A stretch of 64,000 nt of DNA from Dokdonella sp. Lineage in GTDB: Bacteria > Pseudomonadota > Gammaproteobacteria > Xanthomonadales > Rhodanobacteraceae. Of the stretch, positions 8,199 to 18,200 are shown piece after piece. The translations under genes and the position numbers were made by a program. Position 1 is the first letter of the stretch. Each line of letters opens with the position of its first letter. Under the pieces are notes generated by a model. It was not told the DNA's origin and did no database searches. It worked only from the letters and a program-made list of their open reading frames with translations. The stretch spans positions 248,001 through 312,000 of the forward strand of contig NZ_JAHCAS010000001.1 of NCBI RefSeq assembly GCF_019634775.1, written 5' to 3'.

Positions 8199-8366
8199 AC
8201 AGGTGCCTGACTTTGGTCAGGTGAAACGGGAAGTTGGTCCAAAGCCAACGCTGCCCCCGCAACGGTAGGCAAGCCAAAGCCGCGTCGAAACGCCACTGTG
8301 CATGCACGGGAAGGCGACGCGGCCGATGCATCCGCATCGCTTGCAAGCCCGGAGACCGGCCTGTGG
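8199..8366 (+). ncRNA. Cobalamin (B12) riboswitch
   Basis: Conserved blocks appear in the right order: AGGTGCCTGACTTTGGTCAG and the GTGAAACGGGAA segment at the 5' end, the core CTGCCCCCGCAACGGTA at 8251-8267, GCCACTGTGCATGCACGGGA with AGGC (the B12-box-like hairpin), and AAGCCCGGAGACCGGCCT at the 3' end. It lies about 130 bases upstream of the btuB start. By family precedent, adenosylcobalamin binding lowers expression of the downstream B12 uptake gene. Confidence 0.95.
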
Positions 8367-8499
8367 AGAGCGCCTCATGGCGTTCATGGCTCCAGCGTTG
8401 CGGCGGGCAACGGGCGGATCACGGGCGCCCACGCCTCCGTAATTCGTTCTTCCGTGCGCGCGACTGGCTTCGCGGGTGTGCGTACCGGAGAACCTTCCC

Positions 8500-10302
8500 A
8501 TGATCAGAACCCAGCTCTTGCGCGCGGGCATCCTCGCCGCGCTCGTGTCGCCTGTCCTCGCCGACGAGGCCAACCTGCAACCCGAGGTCGTCGTCACCGC
8601 CTCGCGCGCGCCAACGACCACCAGCGACACGCTCGCCGACGTCAGCGTCATCACCCGCGAGGACATCGACGCCAGCGGCACACACGATCTCAGCGACCTG
8701 CTGCGCCTGCAGGCCGGCGTCGACATTGCGCGCACCGGCGGCCCAGGCAGCCAAACCTCGCTGTTCCTGCGCGGCACCAACAACAACCACGTGCTCGTAC
8801 TGGTCGATGGCGTGCGCGTCGCCGCACTCGGCACTGGTGCGTTCACCTGGGAGACGCTGCCGCTCGACACCGTGGAGCGCATCGAGATCGTGCGTGGCCC
8901 ACGCGCAAGCTACTGGGGTTCGGATGCGATCGGCGGCGTCGTGCAGATCTTCACGCGCAAGCTGGGCGGCCCGCGCGTCGCACTCGGCTTCGGCACCTAT
9001 GGTGATCGTTCCGGCAGCGTCGGCTACGGCCATCGCACCGAGCGTGGCGGCTTCAGCGTGCAGTTCGGCACGCGTGACGTCGACGGCTTCCCCAGCCAGA
9101 ACGAGAACGGCTTCGGTTACGAGCCGAAGGACCACGGTTTCGACAATCGCCATCTGTCGGCCCAGGCTGACACACGCCTCGGCGCGCAGACGCTGTCCGC
9201 CAATTTTGTGCGCAGCGAGGGCACCACGGAGTTCTCCGGTGGCGAATCGGACTTCACCCAACAGGCCATCGGCACCACGCTCGAGGGTCCGCTCGGCGAG
9301 CACTGGAAACATCGCCTGAGCCTGGGCCAGGCGCGCGAGGACTACGCCACGCCGGTGTACTTCTCGGCCTATGCCTCGCGCCGGACCACCCTTGGCTGGC
9401 AGCACGACATCACCCTTGCCGAACGCCAGCGGCTCACGCTCGGCATCGACCATGTGCGCGAGCGCGGCGAGAACCGCGACACCTTCGGCAACGTGCCGGT
9501 CTACCGCGAGCATCGCGACAACACCGGCCTCTACGCCGGTTGGCAAGGCGGCTTCGGCGCACTCGACGCCGAACTCGCTGCGCGCCACGACGACAACAGC
9601 GAATGGGACGGCCACGCCACCGGCTCGGCCGCACTCGGCTGGCGCTTCGCCGAGGCGTTCCGCGCCTGGGCCAGCCACGGCCAAGGATTCCGCGGACCGA
9701 CCCTCAACGAGCAGTACTCGCCGGGCTTCGGCGGACTGTTCGCCGGCAACCCAGACCTGCAACCGGAAGAATCGCGCAGCAACGAGATCGGCCTCGAGTT
9801 CACGCCGGCCGATGGCCATCGCCTCGCCGTCAATGCGTGGCGGACCCACGTGCGCAACCTGATCAGCTTCAGCGGCGTCGACTTCCAGGCCGAGAACGTC
9901 GCACGCGCGAAGATCCGCGGCAGCGCGATCGAGTACGACGGTCGCTACGGCGCCTGGCAGGTCGGCGCCAGCTTCACCTGGCAGGATCCGCGCAACGCCG
10001 ACACCGACGCACTGCTGCTGCGACGCGCCAAACATAAGGCAACCGCCATCGTCGAGCGCCGCTTCGGTGACGAGTTCAGCATCGGCGCCGAGATGCTGCG
10101 CTCGGGCAGGCGCGCCGACGTCGGCGGTATCGAACTGTCCGGATACACCTTGTTTAACATTCGCGCATCGTGGTGGTTGAGCGATGCATGGCGCGCGGTC
10201 GCGCGCGTCGAAAACGCTACCGATCGCGGCTACGAGCTGGCCCGCGGCTACAACACGCCGGGACGCGCCGGTCATCTCGAGGTGATCTGGTCACCGCGCT
10301 GA
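8500..10302 (+). CDS. btuB: BtuB-like TonB-dependent vitamin B12 receptor
   Basis: A 600-residue outer-membrane receptor with a short signal peptide ending near VLA|DE. A TonB-box-like PEVVVTASR precedes the plug domain (VSVITREDIDASG, FLRGTNNNHVLVLVDGVRV, VERIEIVRGPRASYWGSDAI). A 22-strand-type barrel ends in a terminal aromatic-rich strand (HLEVIWSPR). The ATG at 8500 is preceded by GGAG. The cobalamin riboswitch upstream fixes the likely substrate as B12 or a related corrinoid. It needs TonB-ExbBD, which are not in this window. Confidence 0.93.
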   Translation: MIRTQLLRAGILAALVSPVLADEANLQPEVVVTASRAPTTTSDTLADVSVITREDIDASGTHDLSDLLRLQAGVDIARTGGPGSQTSLFLRGTNNNHVLVLVDGVRVAALGTGAFTWETLPLDTVERIEIVRGPRASYWGSDAIGGVVQIFTRKLGGPRVALGFGTYGDRSGSVGYGHRTERGGFSVQFGTRDVDGFPSQNENGFGYEPKDHGFDNRHLSAQADTRLGAQTLSANFVRSEGTTEFSGGESDFTQQAIGTTLEGPLGEHWKHRLSLGQAREDYATPVYFSAYASRRTTLGWQHDITLAERQRLTLGIDHVRERGENRDTFGNVPVYREHRDNTGLYAGWQGGFGALDAELAARHDDNSEWDGHATGSAALGWRFAEAFRAWASHGQGFRGPTLNEQYSPGFGGLFAGNPDLQPEESRSNEIGLEFTPADGHRLAVNAWRTHVRNLISFSGVDFQAENVARAKIRGSAIEYDGRYGAWQVGASFTWQDPRNADTDALLLRRAKHKATAIVERRFGDEFSIGAEMLRSGRRADVGGIELSGYTLFNIRASWWLSDAWRAVARVENATDRGYELARGYNTPGRAGHLEVIWSPR

Positions 10303-10394
10303 CCGCTCTGGCGCCGGGCGGGCGCAACCTCCTCCCTGTCCCGGCAGCGTTCCGACATGCGAGAATGCCAGACGGCCCGGGGAGGAGGGGTTCC

Positions 10395-12848
10395 GTGAAC
10401 CAGTTCATGAAAAGCCCAAGTGATCCGTCGCGCACGGAAGGGCGCAGCATGCGTCTTGCCGAGCGCGAACTGCCGCCGCGCGTGCGCCGCCTGCTCGATG
10501 GCCTGGTCGAGCGTACGGCGTGGTTCGAAGCGCCACTCGGGCAACTGCTCGACGAGGTCGAGCAGTCCCTGTTCAAACAAGCCGATCGAGCGCGCAGCAA
10601 CGAGCAGCAGACGCGCATGATGGAAGCGATCCGCGAGCTGAAGCGCCGGCGTGGCGATGTCGTTCCGCGCTTCCTCGCCCACCTCGAATCGGTCATCGCG
10701 CGTTTCGACCATTCCGACGCGAATGCGAAGCCCGAGACGCGCGTCGGCGGGCCGCGCGGCGGCATGAAGCTCGAACTCGTCGAATCCGCCGACCTCGAAC
10801 TTTCGCTCGCCATCCAGGACATCGCCAGCAAGGCCGAGATTCGCCACAGCCAGGCCTTGCACGAGCTCGGCCACCGCTTCGGAGTGATTGCCGGCAAGCC
10901 GGCCTTCGAACTCGAACAGGTGCCGCTCGGTCCGCTCTCGCTGGCCGAGGCCGTGCGTCACGCCCAGGTGGAGTTCGACCTCGGCACCAACGAGCGCGTG
11001 CTGATCTTCCAGGTCTTCGACCGAACGGTGATGACCGCGATTGGCACCTTCTACGACATTGTCAACGGCTATCTCGCCGAGCAGCGCGTGTTGCCGCACC
11101 TGCAATACCGCGTGCGCCGCGGTGGCAGCGGCAGTGACGGCGGCGCGGACAATGCGGACGACACGCCCGAGTCCGAAGGTGCAGGCCCGACCGAACCGAC
11201 GCCGGAGCAGGCCGCCAATGCCGCCGCCGCTGCTGCACGTGGCGCAGCCCCACCCACTGGCGCAGGCATGTCACGCGCGGCAATGCCCATGCCCGGCATG
11301 CCCGGAGCAGCACAAACCGGGATGCCGATGCCCCCCGGCATGCCCGCCCAGGCCGGCATGCGCGCCGCAGCCGCCGCACCGCCGGCCATGGCCGGTGCGG
11401 ACAGCGCCGACTCGAACCTGTTCTCGTCGCTGCGCAGCCTCCTTGCCGACCGCCGCAACGCGCTCGGCATGACCGAACCGCCGCCCGGTTCGACCTACCT
11501 GGCCACGCGCGACGACCTGCAGTCGGTGCTGAGCAGCCTGCAGGCGCATCCTGCCGGTCCGGCTGGCGGCAAGTCCGCGCCACCGCGTGACATCGGCCAC
11601 CTCAAGCAGGATCTGCTCAAGCGCCTGCGCGAACGCAGCCCGCAGGGCCAGACAGCCTCGCTCGCGCTCGAGGATTCGGACACGATCGACCTGGTCGGCA
11701 TGCTGTTCGACTACATCGGCCAGAACCTGTCCGGACGCAGCGCCACGCGCGATCTCATGTCCAAGCTTCAAGTCCCCGTGCTGCGCACCGCGCTCGGCGA
11801 CAAGAACTTCTTCTCCCAGCGCAACCATCCGGCCCGCCTGCTGCTGAACAGCATTGCCGAAGCCAGCGTGTTGTGGCTGGACGACGACGACCCGGACCGC
11901 GGCTTCGTCGACAAGATGACCGCCCTGGTCGATCGCGTATCGCATGAGTTCGATGGCAACCTGTCGCTGATCGAGGACATGCTCGGCGACCTCAGTCGCC
12001 ACATGGCCCAACTCGGCAAGCGCGCCGAGATGGCCGAGCGCCGCCACGTCGATGCCGCCAAAGGCCGCGAGAAACTCGAACTCGCGCGCGAGCGCGCTAC
12101 CATGGCCGTGTCGCGCCTGCTCAAGCGGCGCACGCCCGCGCCGGCCGTACGCACGGTGCTCGAGCGGGCCTGGGCGGATGTTCTCGCGCTGACCATCTTG
12201 CGCCAGGGCGAAGACAGCCCGAACTATCGCCGCCGCCTCGCCGTCGCCGACCAGCTCATGCGCATCGGCGACGAGGACGCTGCGACCGGCAAGCCAGCGC
12301 CAATCAATGCGACGCTGCGCGACGAAGTGCGCACCGGCCTGACCCAGGTCGGCCTGCACACTGACGAAGTCGAGAACATCGTCGGCGAGCTGTTCGAGCC
12401 GCAGAAGGAAACTGCCGAAGCGAGCGAGGCGGAGGTCGCGCAAGCGCTGAAGAGCAAGCCGCGCCTTGGCGGCGAGACGGGCGCCAGCGATGAACCCGCC
12501 AAGCCGACCTCGCCGCTGAACGCAGAAGAGCAACGCATGCTCGAGCACATCCGCACGCTGCCGTTCGGCACCTGGTTCGATTTCGTCACCAACCAGCAAG
12601 GTGCATCCGTTCGTCGCAAGCTGGCGTGGTTCTCGACCGTCACCGGCCGCTGCCTGTTCGTCAACCAGCGCGGAGCGCGCACCGACGAACGCTCGATGGA
12701 GCAACTGGCGAAGGACCTGGTGAGCGGCCAGGTGCGCCTGCACAAGCCCGAACCGACCAACTTCATCGACCGTGCCTGGCAGGCGATCATGGCCAAGCTG
12801 CGCGGGCTGACCGGTGATTCGCATGCGCCGGCTGCGGCGACGACCTGA
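10395..12848 (+). CDS. DUF1631 family protein
   Basis: A large, soluble-looking protein of about 817 residues. The GTG at 10395 is chosen because GGAGGAGGGG lies just upstream; an ATG at 10407 is possible. The sequence matches the DUF1631 family (ELPPRVRRLLDGLVER near the start, a VFDRTVMTAIGTFYDIVN segment, and a C-terminal LPFGTWFDFVTNQQG block). Some members have been misannotated as thymidine phosphorylase. Residues ~274-335 are a low-complexity linker of Ala, Met, Pro and Gly (MPMPGMPGAAQTGMPMPPGM). A PilZ gene follows 10 bases later. Function is not established. Confidence 0.8.
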   Translation: MNQFMKSPSDPSRTEGRSMRLAERELPPRVRRLLDGLVERTAWFEAPLGQLLDEVEQSLFKQADRARSNEQQTRMMEAIRELKRRRGDVVPRFLAHLESVIARFDHSDANAKPETRVGGPRGGMKLELVESADLELSLAIQDIASKAEIRHSQALHELGHRFGVIAGKPAFELEQVPLGPLSLAEAVRHAQVEFDLGTNERVLIFQVFDRTVMTAIGTFYDIVNGYLAEQRVLPHLQYRVRRGGSGSDGGADNADDTPESEGAGPTEPTPEQAANAAAAAARGAAPPTGAGMSRAAMPMPGMPGAAQTGMPMPPGMPAQAGMRAAAAAPPAMAGADSADSNLFSSLRSLLADRRNALGMTEPPPGSTYLATRDDLQSVLSSLQAHPAGPAGGKSAPPRDIGHLKQDLLKRLRERSPQGQTASLALEDSDTIDLVGMLFDYIGQNLSGRSATRDLMSKLQVPVLRTALGDKNFFSQRNHPARLLLNSIAEASVLWLDDDDPDRGFVDKMTALVDRVSHEFDGNLSLIEDMLGDLSRHMAQLGKRAEMAERRHVDAAKGREKLELARERATMAVSRLLKRRTPAPAVRTVLERAWADVLALTILRQGEDSPNYRRRLAVADQLMRIGDEDAATGKPAPINATLRDEVRTGLTQVGLHTDEVENIVGELFEPQKETAEASEAEVAQALKSKPRLGGETGASDEPAKPTSPLNAEEQRMLEHIRTLPFGTWFDFVTNQQGASVRRKLAWFSTVTGRCLFVNQRGARTDERSMEQLAKDLVSGQVRLHKPEPTNFIDRAWQAIMAKLRGLTGDSHAPAAATT

Positions 12849-12858
12849 GGAACCCGCG

Positions 12859-13200
12859 ATGAGCAAGCACCGCCGCCGCTCGCCACGCAAGACAGCGCAT
12901 GTGGCAATCAACGTGACCAACGCGATGACCGGGGAACCGATGGGCCGGATCGGCAACCTGTCGGCCGACGGCATGCTGCTGGTCTGCAATCGCAAGGTGG
13001 CCGACAACGCCCTGTTCCAGCTCAGCTTCGAACTGGTCGACGCCGACGGCGTGCCGCGCATGATCGAGGTCGGCGTGCACGAACAGTGGAGCGAACCGGC
13101 CAATATGCCGGGTCACTTCTGGGTCGGTTTCCAGTTCATCGACGTTGCCCCTGAGGACGTCGCCACGATTTCCTCGTGGCTCGGCGACAACAACGAGTGA
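12859..13200 (+). CDS. PilZ-domain protein
   Basis: A 113-residue single PilZ domain. The N-terminal basic stretch (KHRRRSPRK) carries the arginines expected to contact cyclic di-GMP, and IGNLSADGMLLV corresponds to the (D/N)xSxxG part of the motif. A beta barrel ends in HFWVGFQFIDV. The RBS-like gagg lies 8 bases before the ATG. It immediately follows the DUF1631 gene, so the two probably share a transcript. Binding of cyclic di-GMP is a family expectation. Confidence 0.85.
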   Translation: MSKHRRRSPRKTAHVAINVTNAMTGEPMGRIGNLSADGMLLVCNRKVADNALFQLSFELVDADGVPRMIEVGVHEQWSEPANMPGHFWVGFQFIDVAPEDVATISSWLGDNNE

Positions 13201-13239
13201 CGCCATGCTCCCGCGACGGGAGCGGCGTAGGAAACGGCC

Positions 13240-13319
13240 GTAGGAAACGGCTTCTGCCGTGATGCCTTGGCCGTACAACCCCGCAACGAAGAAGCATCAC
13301 GCCTGAAGGCGTTTCCTAC
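13240..13319. repeat. Paired hairpin repeat (GTAGGAA type)
   Basis: Two arms in inverted orientation, GTAGGAAACGGCTTCTGCCG (continuing TGATGC) at 13240-13265 and its counterpart, with a different stem (ACGCCTGAAGGCGT), at 13294-13319. Each arm is also a hairpin in itself. A partial third unit lies at 13208-13238. It fills the convergent gap between the PilZ gene and the tetR-type gene and might end transcription in both directions. Confidence 0.7.
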
Positions 13320-13354
13320 AGGCAGATGCCCTGCCCTGTGCGCGAATCCTTGCT

Positions 13355-13999
13355 TCAAACCGCACGCCCGTAGGCGCGCATGAACAGGTCGACCGTCGCC
13401 TCGAGGTGGGCATCGATGTCGGCTTCACTGGTCGCGGCAACACAGCATCCGCACAGCAGGCGCGCATGTAACTCGCCCTTGAGCAGGCAGAAGAACTGCG
13501 ACGCCGCGCGCGTCACGTCATCGATATGGAGGCGACCGCGTTCCACTTCTCCGTTCAGGAAACCGGCCAGTCCGGCCTGCAGCGTCTGCGGCCCGGCCTC
13601 CCAGAACATCTGGGCCAGCTTGGTCGAACTGCCCGTACCAGCCGTGAGCAGGCGATGCAGGGCAATCGATTCATCGCTGGTAATGAGGGTGAAGAACGCA
13701 TGCGCGATCGCCATGAGCTGATCGCGCGTTGAGCCGCGCAGCGGCATCTCGAACAGCTCGGGCGGCATCAACTCCAGGCATTTCGCCCGCACGGCCTCGA
13801 CGAACAGGCTTTCCTTGTCACGGAAGTGGCTGTAGACGGTCAGCTTGGAAACGCCGGCCGCCGCCGCGATCGCATCCATGCTGGTGCCCTCGAAGCCGTT
13901 CTCGGGGAACAGGCGCTTGGCCGCATCGACGATGGCGGCGCGCTTTTCGAGGTCTTTCGGTCGGCCTGGGCCGCTGGACCTGGGCAATGGGCTGCTCAT
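13355..13999 (-). CDS. TetR/AcrR-family transcriptional regulator
   Basis: A 214-residue regulator with an N-terminal helix-turn-helix (RAAIVDAAKRLFPENGFEGT, then IAAAAGVSKLTVYSHFRDKE) and a C-terminal ligand-binding domain of the TetR_C_7/AefR-like type. It is divergent from the RND adaptor gene with 80 bases between starts, the classic layout for a local repressor of an efflux operon. The ligand is unknown; a CGCC pair in LLCGCCVAAT is an unusual feature. Confidence 0.9.
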   Translation of the reverse strand: MSSPLPRSSGPGRPKDLEKRAAIVDAAKRLFPENGFEGTSMDAIAAAAGVSKLTVYSHFRDKESLFVEAVRAKCLELMPPELFEMPLRGSTRDQLMAIAHAFFTLITSDESIALHRLLTAGTGSSTKLAQMFWEAGPQTLQAGLAGFLNGEVERGRLHIDDVTRAASQFFCLLKGELHARLLCGCCVAATSEADIDAHLEATVDLFMRAYGRAV

Positions 14000-14079
14000 C
14001 GAAATATAGTGAACTGTCCGGTTTTATTTAATTACTATACCACATAGTTCATCAACGTCGCGGTCAGGGAATTGTAACC
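14000..14079. promoter_or_regulatory. Divergent promoter/operator between tetR-type gene and RND efflux operon
   Basis: This 80-base gap is strikingly AT-rich for this genome. It contains AACTGTCCGGTT (14012-14023), a near-palindrome typical of TetR-family operators, and inverted half-sites TGAACT (14010-14015) and AGTTCA (14046-14051) 30 bases apart. TATACC at 14037-14042 could be a -10 for the efflux genes, and TATATT, read on the minus strand just before the tetR start, could serve that gene. Repressor binding here is inferred. Confidence 0.55.
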
Positions 14080-15180
14080 ATGCCCCGGACACCCGTCCCG
14101 CTACACACCGTCGCAGCCTTGCTGGCCGCGCTGCTCGCCACCGGCTGCGCCAGCCAGGCAGAAGCGCCGCAGCCACGGCTGGCACGAGTCGCGCACCCGA
14201 CAGCCAGCGCCGATGCCACCGTCGCGGTCTTCCCTGGCGAAGTTCGCGCGCGCTACGAGAGCACGCTGGGCTTCCGTGTTCCCGGCAAGATCAGCACGCG
14301 CAAGGTCGATACCGGCAGCCACGTGCACAAGGGCGACCTGCTTGCCGAACTCGACCCACGCGATCTCGAACTCAGCGTCGCCAGTGCGCGCGCCGCGCTC
14401 GTTTCCGCCGAAGCGAACCTCAAACTGGCCGACAGCGAGCACGAACGCTACGTCGCGCTCTACGCAAAGCGCTTCGTCAGCCAGTTCGAGCGCGACGCCA
14501 AGGCCAATGCACTGGAAGCGGCGCGTGCTGTCGCCGCCGAGGCGCGGGCACAGCTCGACACGGCACGCAACCAAGCCGGGTATACGAGCCTGCGCGCCGA
14601 CGCCGATGGCGTGATCACCGCCGTCGCAGCAGAGCTCGGTCAGGTCGTCGCCGCCGGGCAGCCGGTGTTCACGCTCGCTCACGACGGCGCCATCGAAGTC
14701 GAGATCCATATTCCGGAGAACCAGGTTGCGCTGAATGCGCCCGGACGCGACGCGCTGGTCGAACTGTGGGCCGAGGCAGGCCGGCGCGCACCGGCCCGAA
14801 TCCGCGAAGTGGCACCGGGTGCCGACGCGGTCACGCGCACCTATCGCGTGCGCGTGGCCTTCGCCGACGACAGCCTGGCGCCGCGCCTGGGCCAAACCGC
14901 GCGCGTCTACTTCGGCGATACCGGCGGTGCCGAGCGCTGGCGCCTTCCGCTGAGTGCGCTGCACGAGAAAGACGGCAAGCCTGCACTGTGGCGCCTCGAT
15001 CCGGCGACACGCCAGGTGCATCTGGTCGATGTCGGCGTGTTGCGCTACGAGGACGACGGTGTGCTGATCGACCGGGGCATCGATGCCCAGGCCTGGATCG
15101 TCACCGCCGGCGTGCATCGCCTGCGCGAGGGCGAGGCGGTCGTGCCGATCGACGCCGACAACCGCCCGATCACCTTCTGA
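14080..15180 (+). CDS. RND efflux periplasmic adaptor lipoprotein
   Basis: A 366-residue membrane-fusion protein of the HlyD/MexA type. The lipobox LLATGC puts the lipidated Cys at residue 23. The lipoyl-like halves (GFRVPGKISTRKVDTGSHV, KGDLLAELDPRDL, and YTSLRADADGVI) flank an alpha-helical hairpin (residues ~100-160). A beta-barrel and membrane-proximal domain follow. It should link the downstream permease to an outer-membrane channel, plausibly the TolC encoded at 19673. Confidence 0.9.
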   Translation: MPRTPVPLHTVAALLAALLATGCASQAEAPQPRLARVAHPTASADATVAVFPGEVRARYESTLGFRVPGKISTRKVDTGSHVHKGDLLAELDPRDLELSVASARAALVSAEANLKLADSEHERYVALYAKRFVSQFERDAKANALEAARAVAAEARAQLDTARNQAGYTSLRADADGVITAVAAELGQVVAAGQPVFTLAHDGAIEVEIHIPENQVALNAPGRDALVELWAEAGRRAPARIREVAPGADAVTRTYRVRVAFADDSLAPRLGQTARVYFGDTGGAERWRLPLSALHEKDGKPALWRLDPATRQVHLVDVGVLRYEDDGVLIDRGIDAQAWIVTAGVHRLREGEAVVPIDADNRPITF

Positions 15181-15277
15181 TCGACCACCCGACCCTTCAT
15201 CGGCTCCCCGCGTGCCGCCGGCGTCCTCCCTCCCCGCCGGCGGCACGATGAGGAGCCACCTGCCTCCGAGCGGACCC

Positions 15278-18200
15278 ATGCACGCCTTCAACCTTTCCGC
15301 CTGGGCCCTGCGCAACAAGCCCCTGGTGCTCTATGCGATCGTGCTGCTCGGCGCGATCGGGCTGTGGTCCTACCGCAGCCTCGGCCAGGCCGAGGACCCG
15401 CCGTTCACCTTCAAGGTCATGGTCGTGCAGACGCTGTGGCCGGGCGCCACCGCGCTGGAGATCTCGCAGCAGGTCACCGAGGCCATCGAGAAGAAGCTGC
15501 AGGAACTGCCTGAACTGGACTACCTGCGCAGCTATTCGCGGCCCGGCGAATCGCAGGTGTTTTTCATCGTCAAGGATTCGATCGCGTCCGCGCGGGTGCC
15601 GGATGTCTGGTACCAGGTGCGCAAGAAGGTCGGCGACATCCGCACGCAGTTGCCGGCGGGCATCCACGGTCCGTTCTTCAACGACGAGTTCGGCGAGACC
15701 TTCGGCAACATCTACGCCCTGACCGGCGACGGCTTCGACTATGCCGACCTGCGCGAGTATGCCGAGCGCATCAAGCTCGAGCTGCTGCGCGTGCCGAACG
15801 TGGCGAGGATCGAGTTGATCGGACGCCAGGACGAGAAGATCTTCCTCGAGGCCTCGAACGCGAAACTGACCATGCTCGGCATCGGCTACGCCGATCTGAA
15901 GCGCACCCTCGAGACGCAGAACGCGATCGCGCCGGCCGGCAGCTTCGAAACCGCGAGTGATCGCATCTACCTGCGCACCAGCGGCGCACTCGACTCGCCG
16001 GACGCAATCCGGGAACTGTCGATCCGTGGCGCCAACGGCCGCCTGGTGCGCATCGGCGACATCGCTGAAGTCCGCCGTGCCTACGCCGACCCGCCGCAGC
16101 CACGCATGCGCCATGCGGGCAAGGAGGCGATCGGCATCGCCGTGTCGATGCGCAGCGGCGGCGACATCATCGCGCTCGGCCACGACCTCGAAGCCGCCAC
16201 AACCCGTATCGGCCGCACACTCCCGGTCGGCCTGGACCTGCACAAGGTCTCCGATCAGCCCGCCGCGGTGAGCCGTTCGGTCGGCGAGTTCGTGCGCACG
16301 CTCGCGGAAGCTGTTCTGATCGTTCTCGTCGTCAGCTTCTTCTCGCTCGGCCTGCGCAGCGGCTTCGTCGTTGCCGTTTCGATTCCGCTGGTGCTGGCGA
16401 CGACCTTCGCCGCCATGCACTACTTCGGCATCGGCCTGCACAAGATCTCGCTCGGCGCACTCGTGCTCGCCCTCGGCCTGCTCGTCGATGACGCCATCAT
16501 CGCCGTCGAAATGATGGCGATAAAGATGGAACAGGGCATGGACCGCGTGAACGCAGCGGCATTCGCCTATACCTCGACGGCGTTCCCGATGCTGACAGGC
16601 ACCCTGGTCACCGCCGCAGGCTTCCTGCCCATCGCAACCGCGAAATCGGGTACCGGTGAATACACCCGGGCAATCTTCGAGGTGGTGACGATCGCCTTGC
16701 TGCTGTCGTGGATCGTCGCCGTCGTGTTCATTCCTTATCTCGGCTACAGGTTGCTGCCGGACCCGCACGCCACGAAGCCCCCAGCGCGCAGTCGCTTCGG
16801 CCTCCGCCTGGCGGCGGCACGCTCGCGCCTGCCGGCATGGTTCGGCGGTGCGGCGCCGCAGTCGACGCAGGGTCACGACCCCTACGCCACACCGTTCTAC
16901 CGACGCTTCCGCGCACTCGTCGACTGGTGCGTCGACCGGCGCAAGTTGGTCATCACGACCACCCTGCTGGCATTTGCGGTGTCGGTGTTCTGTTTCCGCT
17001 TCGTCCAGCAGCAATTCTTCCCGGATTCGACACGCCCGGAACTGCTGGTCGACCTCAAGCTGGCCGAGGGTTCCTCGCTCGATGCAACCGAAGCACAGGT
17101 GCGCAAGCTCGAAGGCTGGCTGGGCAAACGCGACGAACTCGAGAACTACGTGAGCTATATAGGCACCGGCTCGCCGCGCTTCTATCTGCCGCTCGACCAG
17201 CAACTGCCGCAGGCGAGCTTCGCCCAGTTCGTCCTGCTCACCCGAGGCATCGATGAACGCGAACGCCTGCGCCACGACCTGCTGCGCCTGTTCGAGCAGG
17301 ATTTCCCCGAAACGCGAGCGCGCGTGGTGCGCCTCGAAAACGGCCCACCGGTCGGCTATCCGCTGCAGTTTCGCGTGTCCGGCGAGGACTTCGGCCGCGT
17401 GCGCGCGCTGGCGCGCGAGGTCGCCGATGTCATGCGCACACATGCGCACGTGCGCAACGTCAATCTCGACTGGGAGGAACCGAACAAGGTCGTGCGCCTG
17501 ATCATCGACCAGGAACGTGCACGCGTGCTTGGCGTGAGTTCCGAGGACGTCTCCGGCTTCCTGCAGGCTTCTCTCAACGGCGTGCCGGTCACGACCTACC
17601 GCGAGCGAGACCAGCTCATCGGCGTGCTCCTGCGCGGCACCGCGGAGGAGCGCGCCCGCCTGAGCCTGCTGCCGAGCCTGTCGGTGCCGACTGCCTCCGG
17701 CCAGGGCGTGCCGCTCGCCCACATTGCCACGCTCGAATACGGTTTCGAGGAGGGCATCATCTGGCGACGCAACCGTCTGCCGACCGTGACCGTGCGCGCC
17801 GACACCGACGGCAGCCTGCAGCCGGCCACGATCACCGCACGGATCCTTCCCGACCTTGAGCCCCTGCGCGCGAAACTGCCGGAAGGCTACCTGCTGGAAA
17901 CAGGCGGCGCGGTTGAGGAATCGGCCAAGGGCCAGCGCTCGGTCAACGCCGGCCTTCCGTTGTTCCTTGTCGTCGTACTCACCCTGCTGATGCTCCAGCT
18001 GCGCAGCTTCCAGCGCGTGCTGATCGTCGTGCTGACCGCGCCGCTCGGTCTGATCGGCGTGGTCCTGTTCCTGCTCGTGCTGCGCGTGCCATTCGGCTTC
18101 GTGGCGATGCTTGGCACGATCGCGATGTTCGGCATGATCATGCGCAACTCGGTGATCCTGGTCGACCAGATCGAGCACGACATCGGCGCCGGCAGTCATC

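Noticed and set aside
8199..8366. Possible protein-coding content on either strand within the btuB leader
   Set aside because: The ordered cobalamin riboswitch blocks explain the conservation here; frames through it are incidental.
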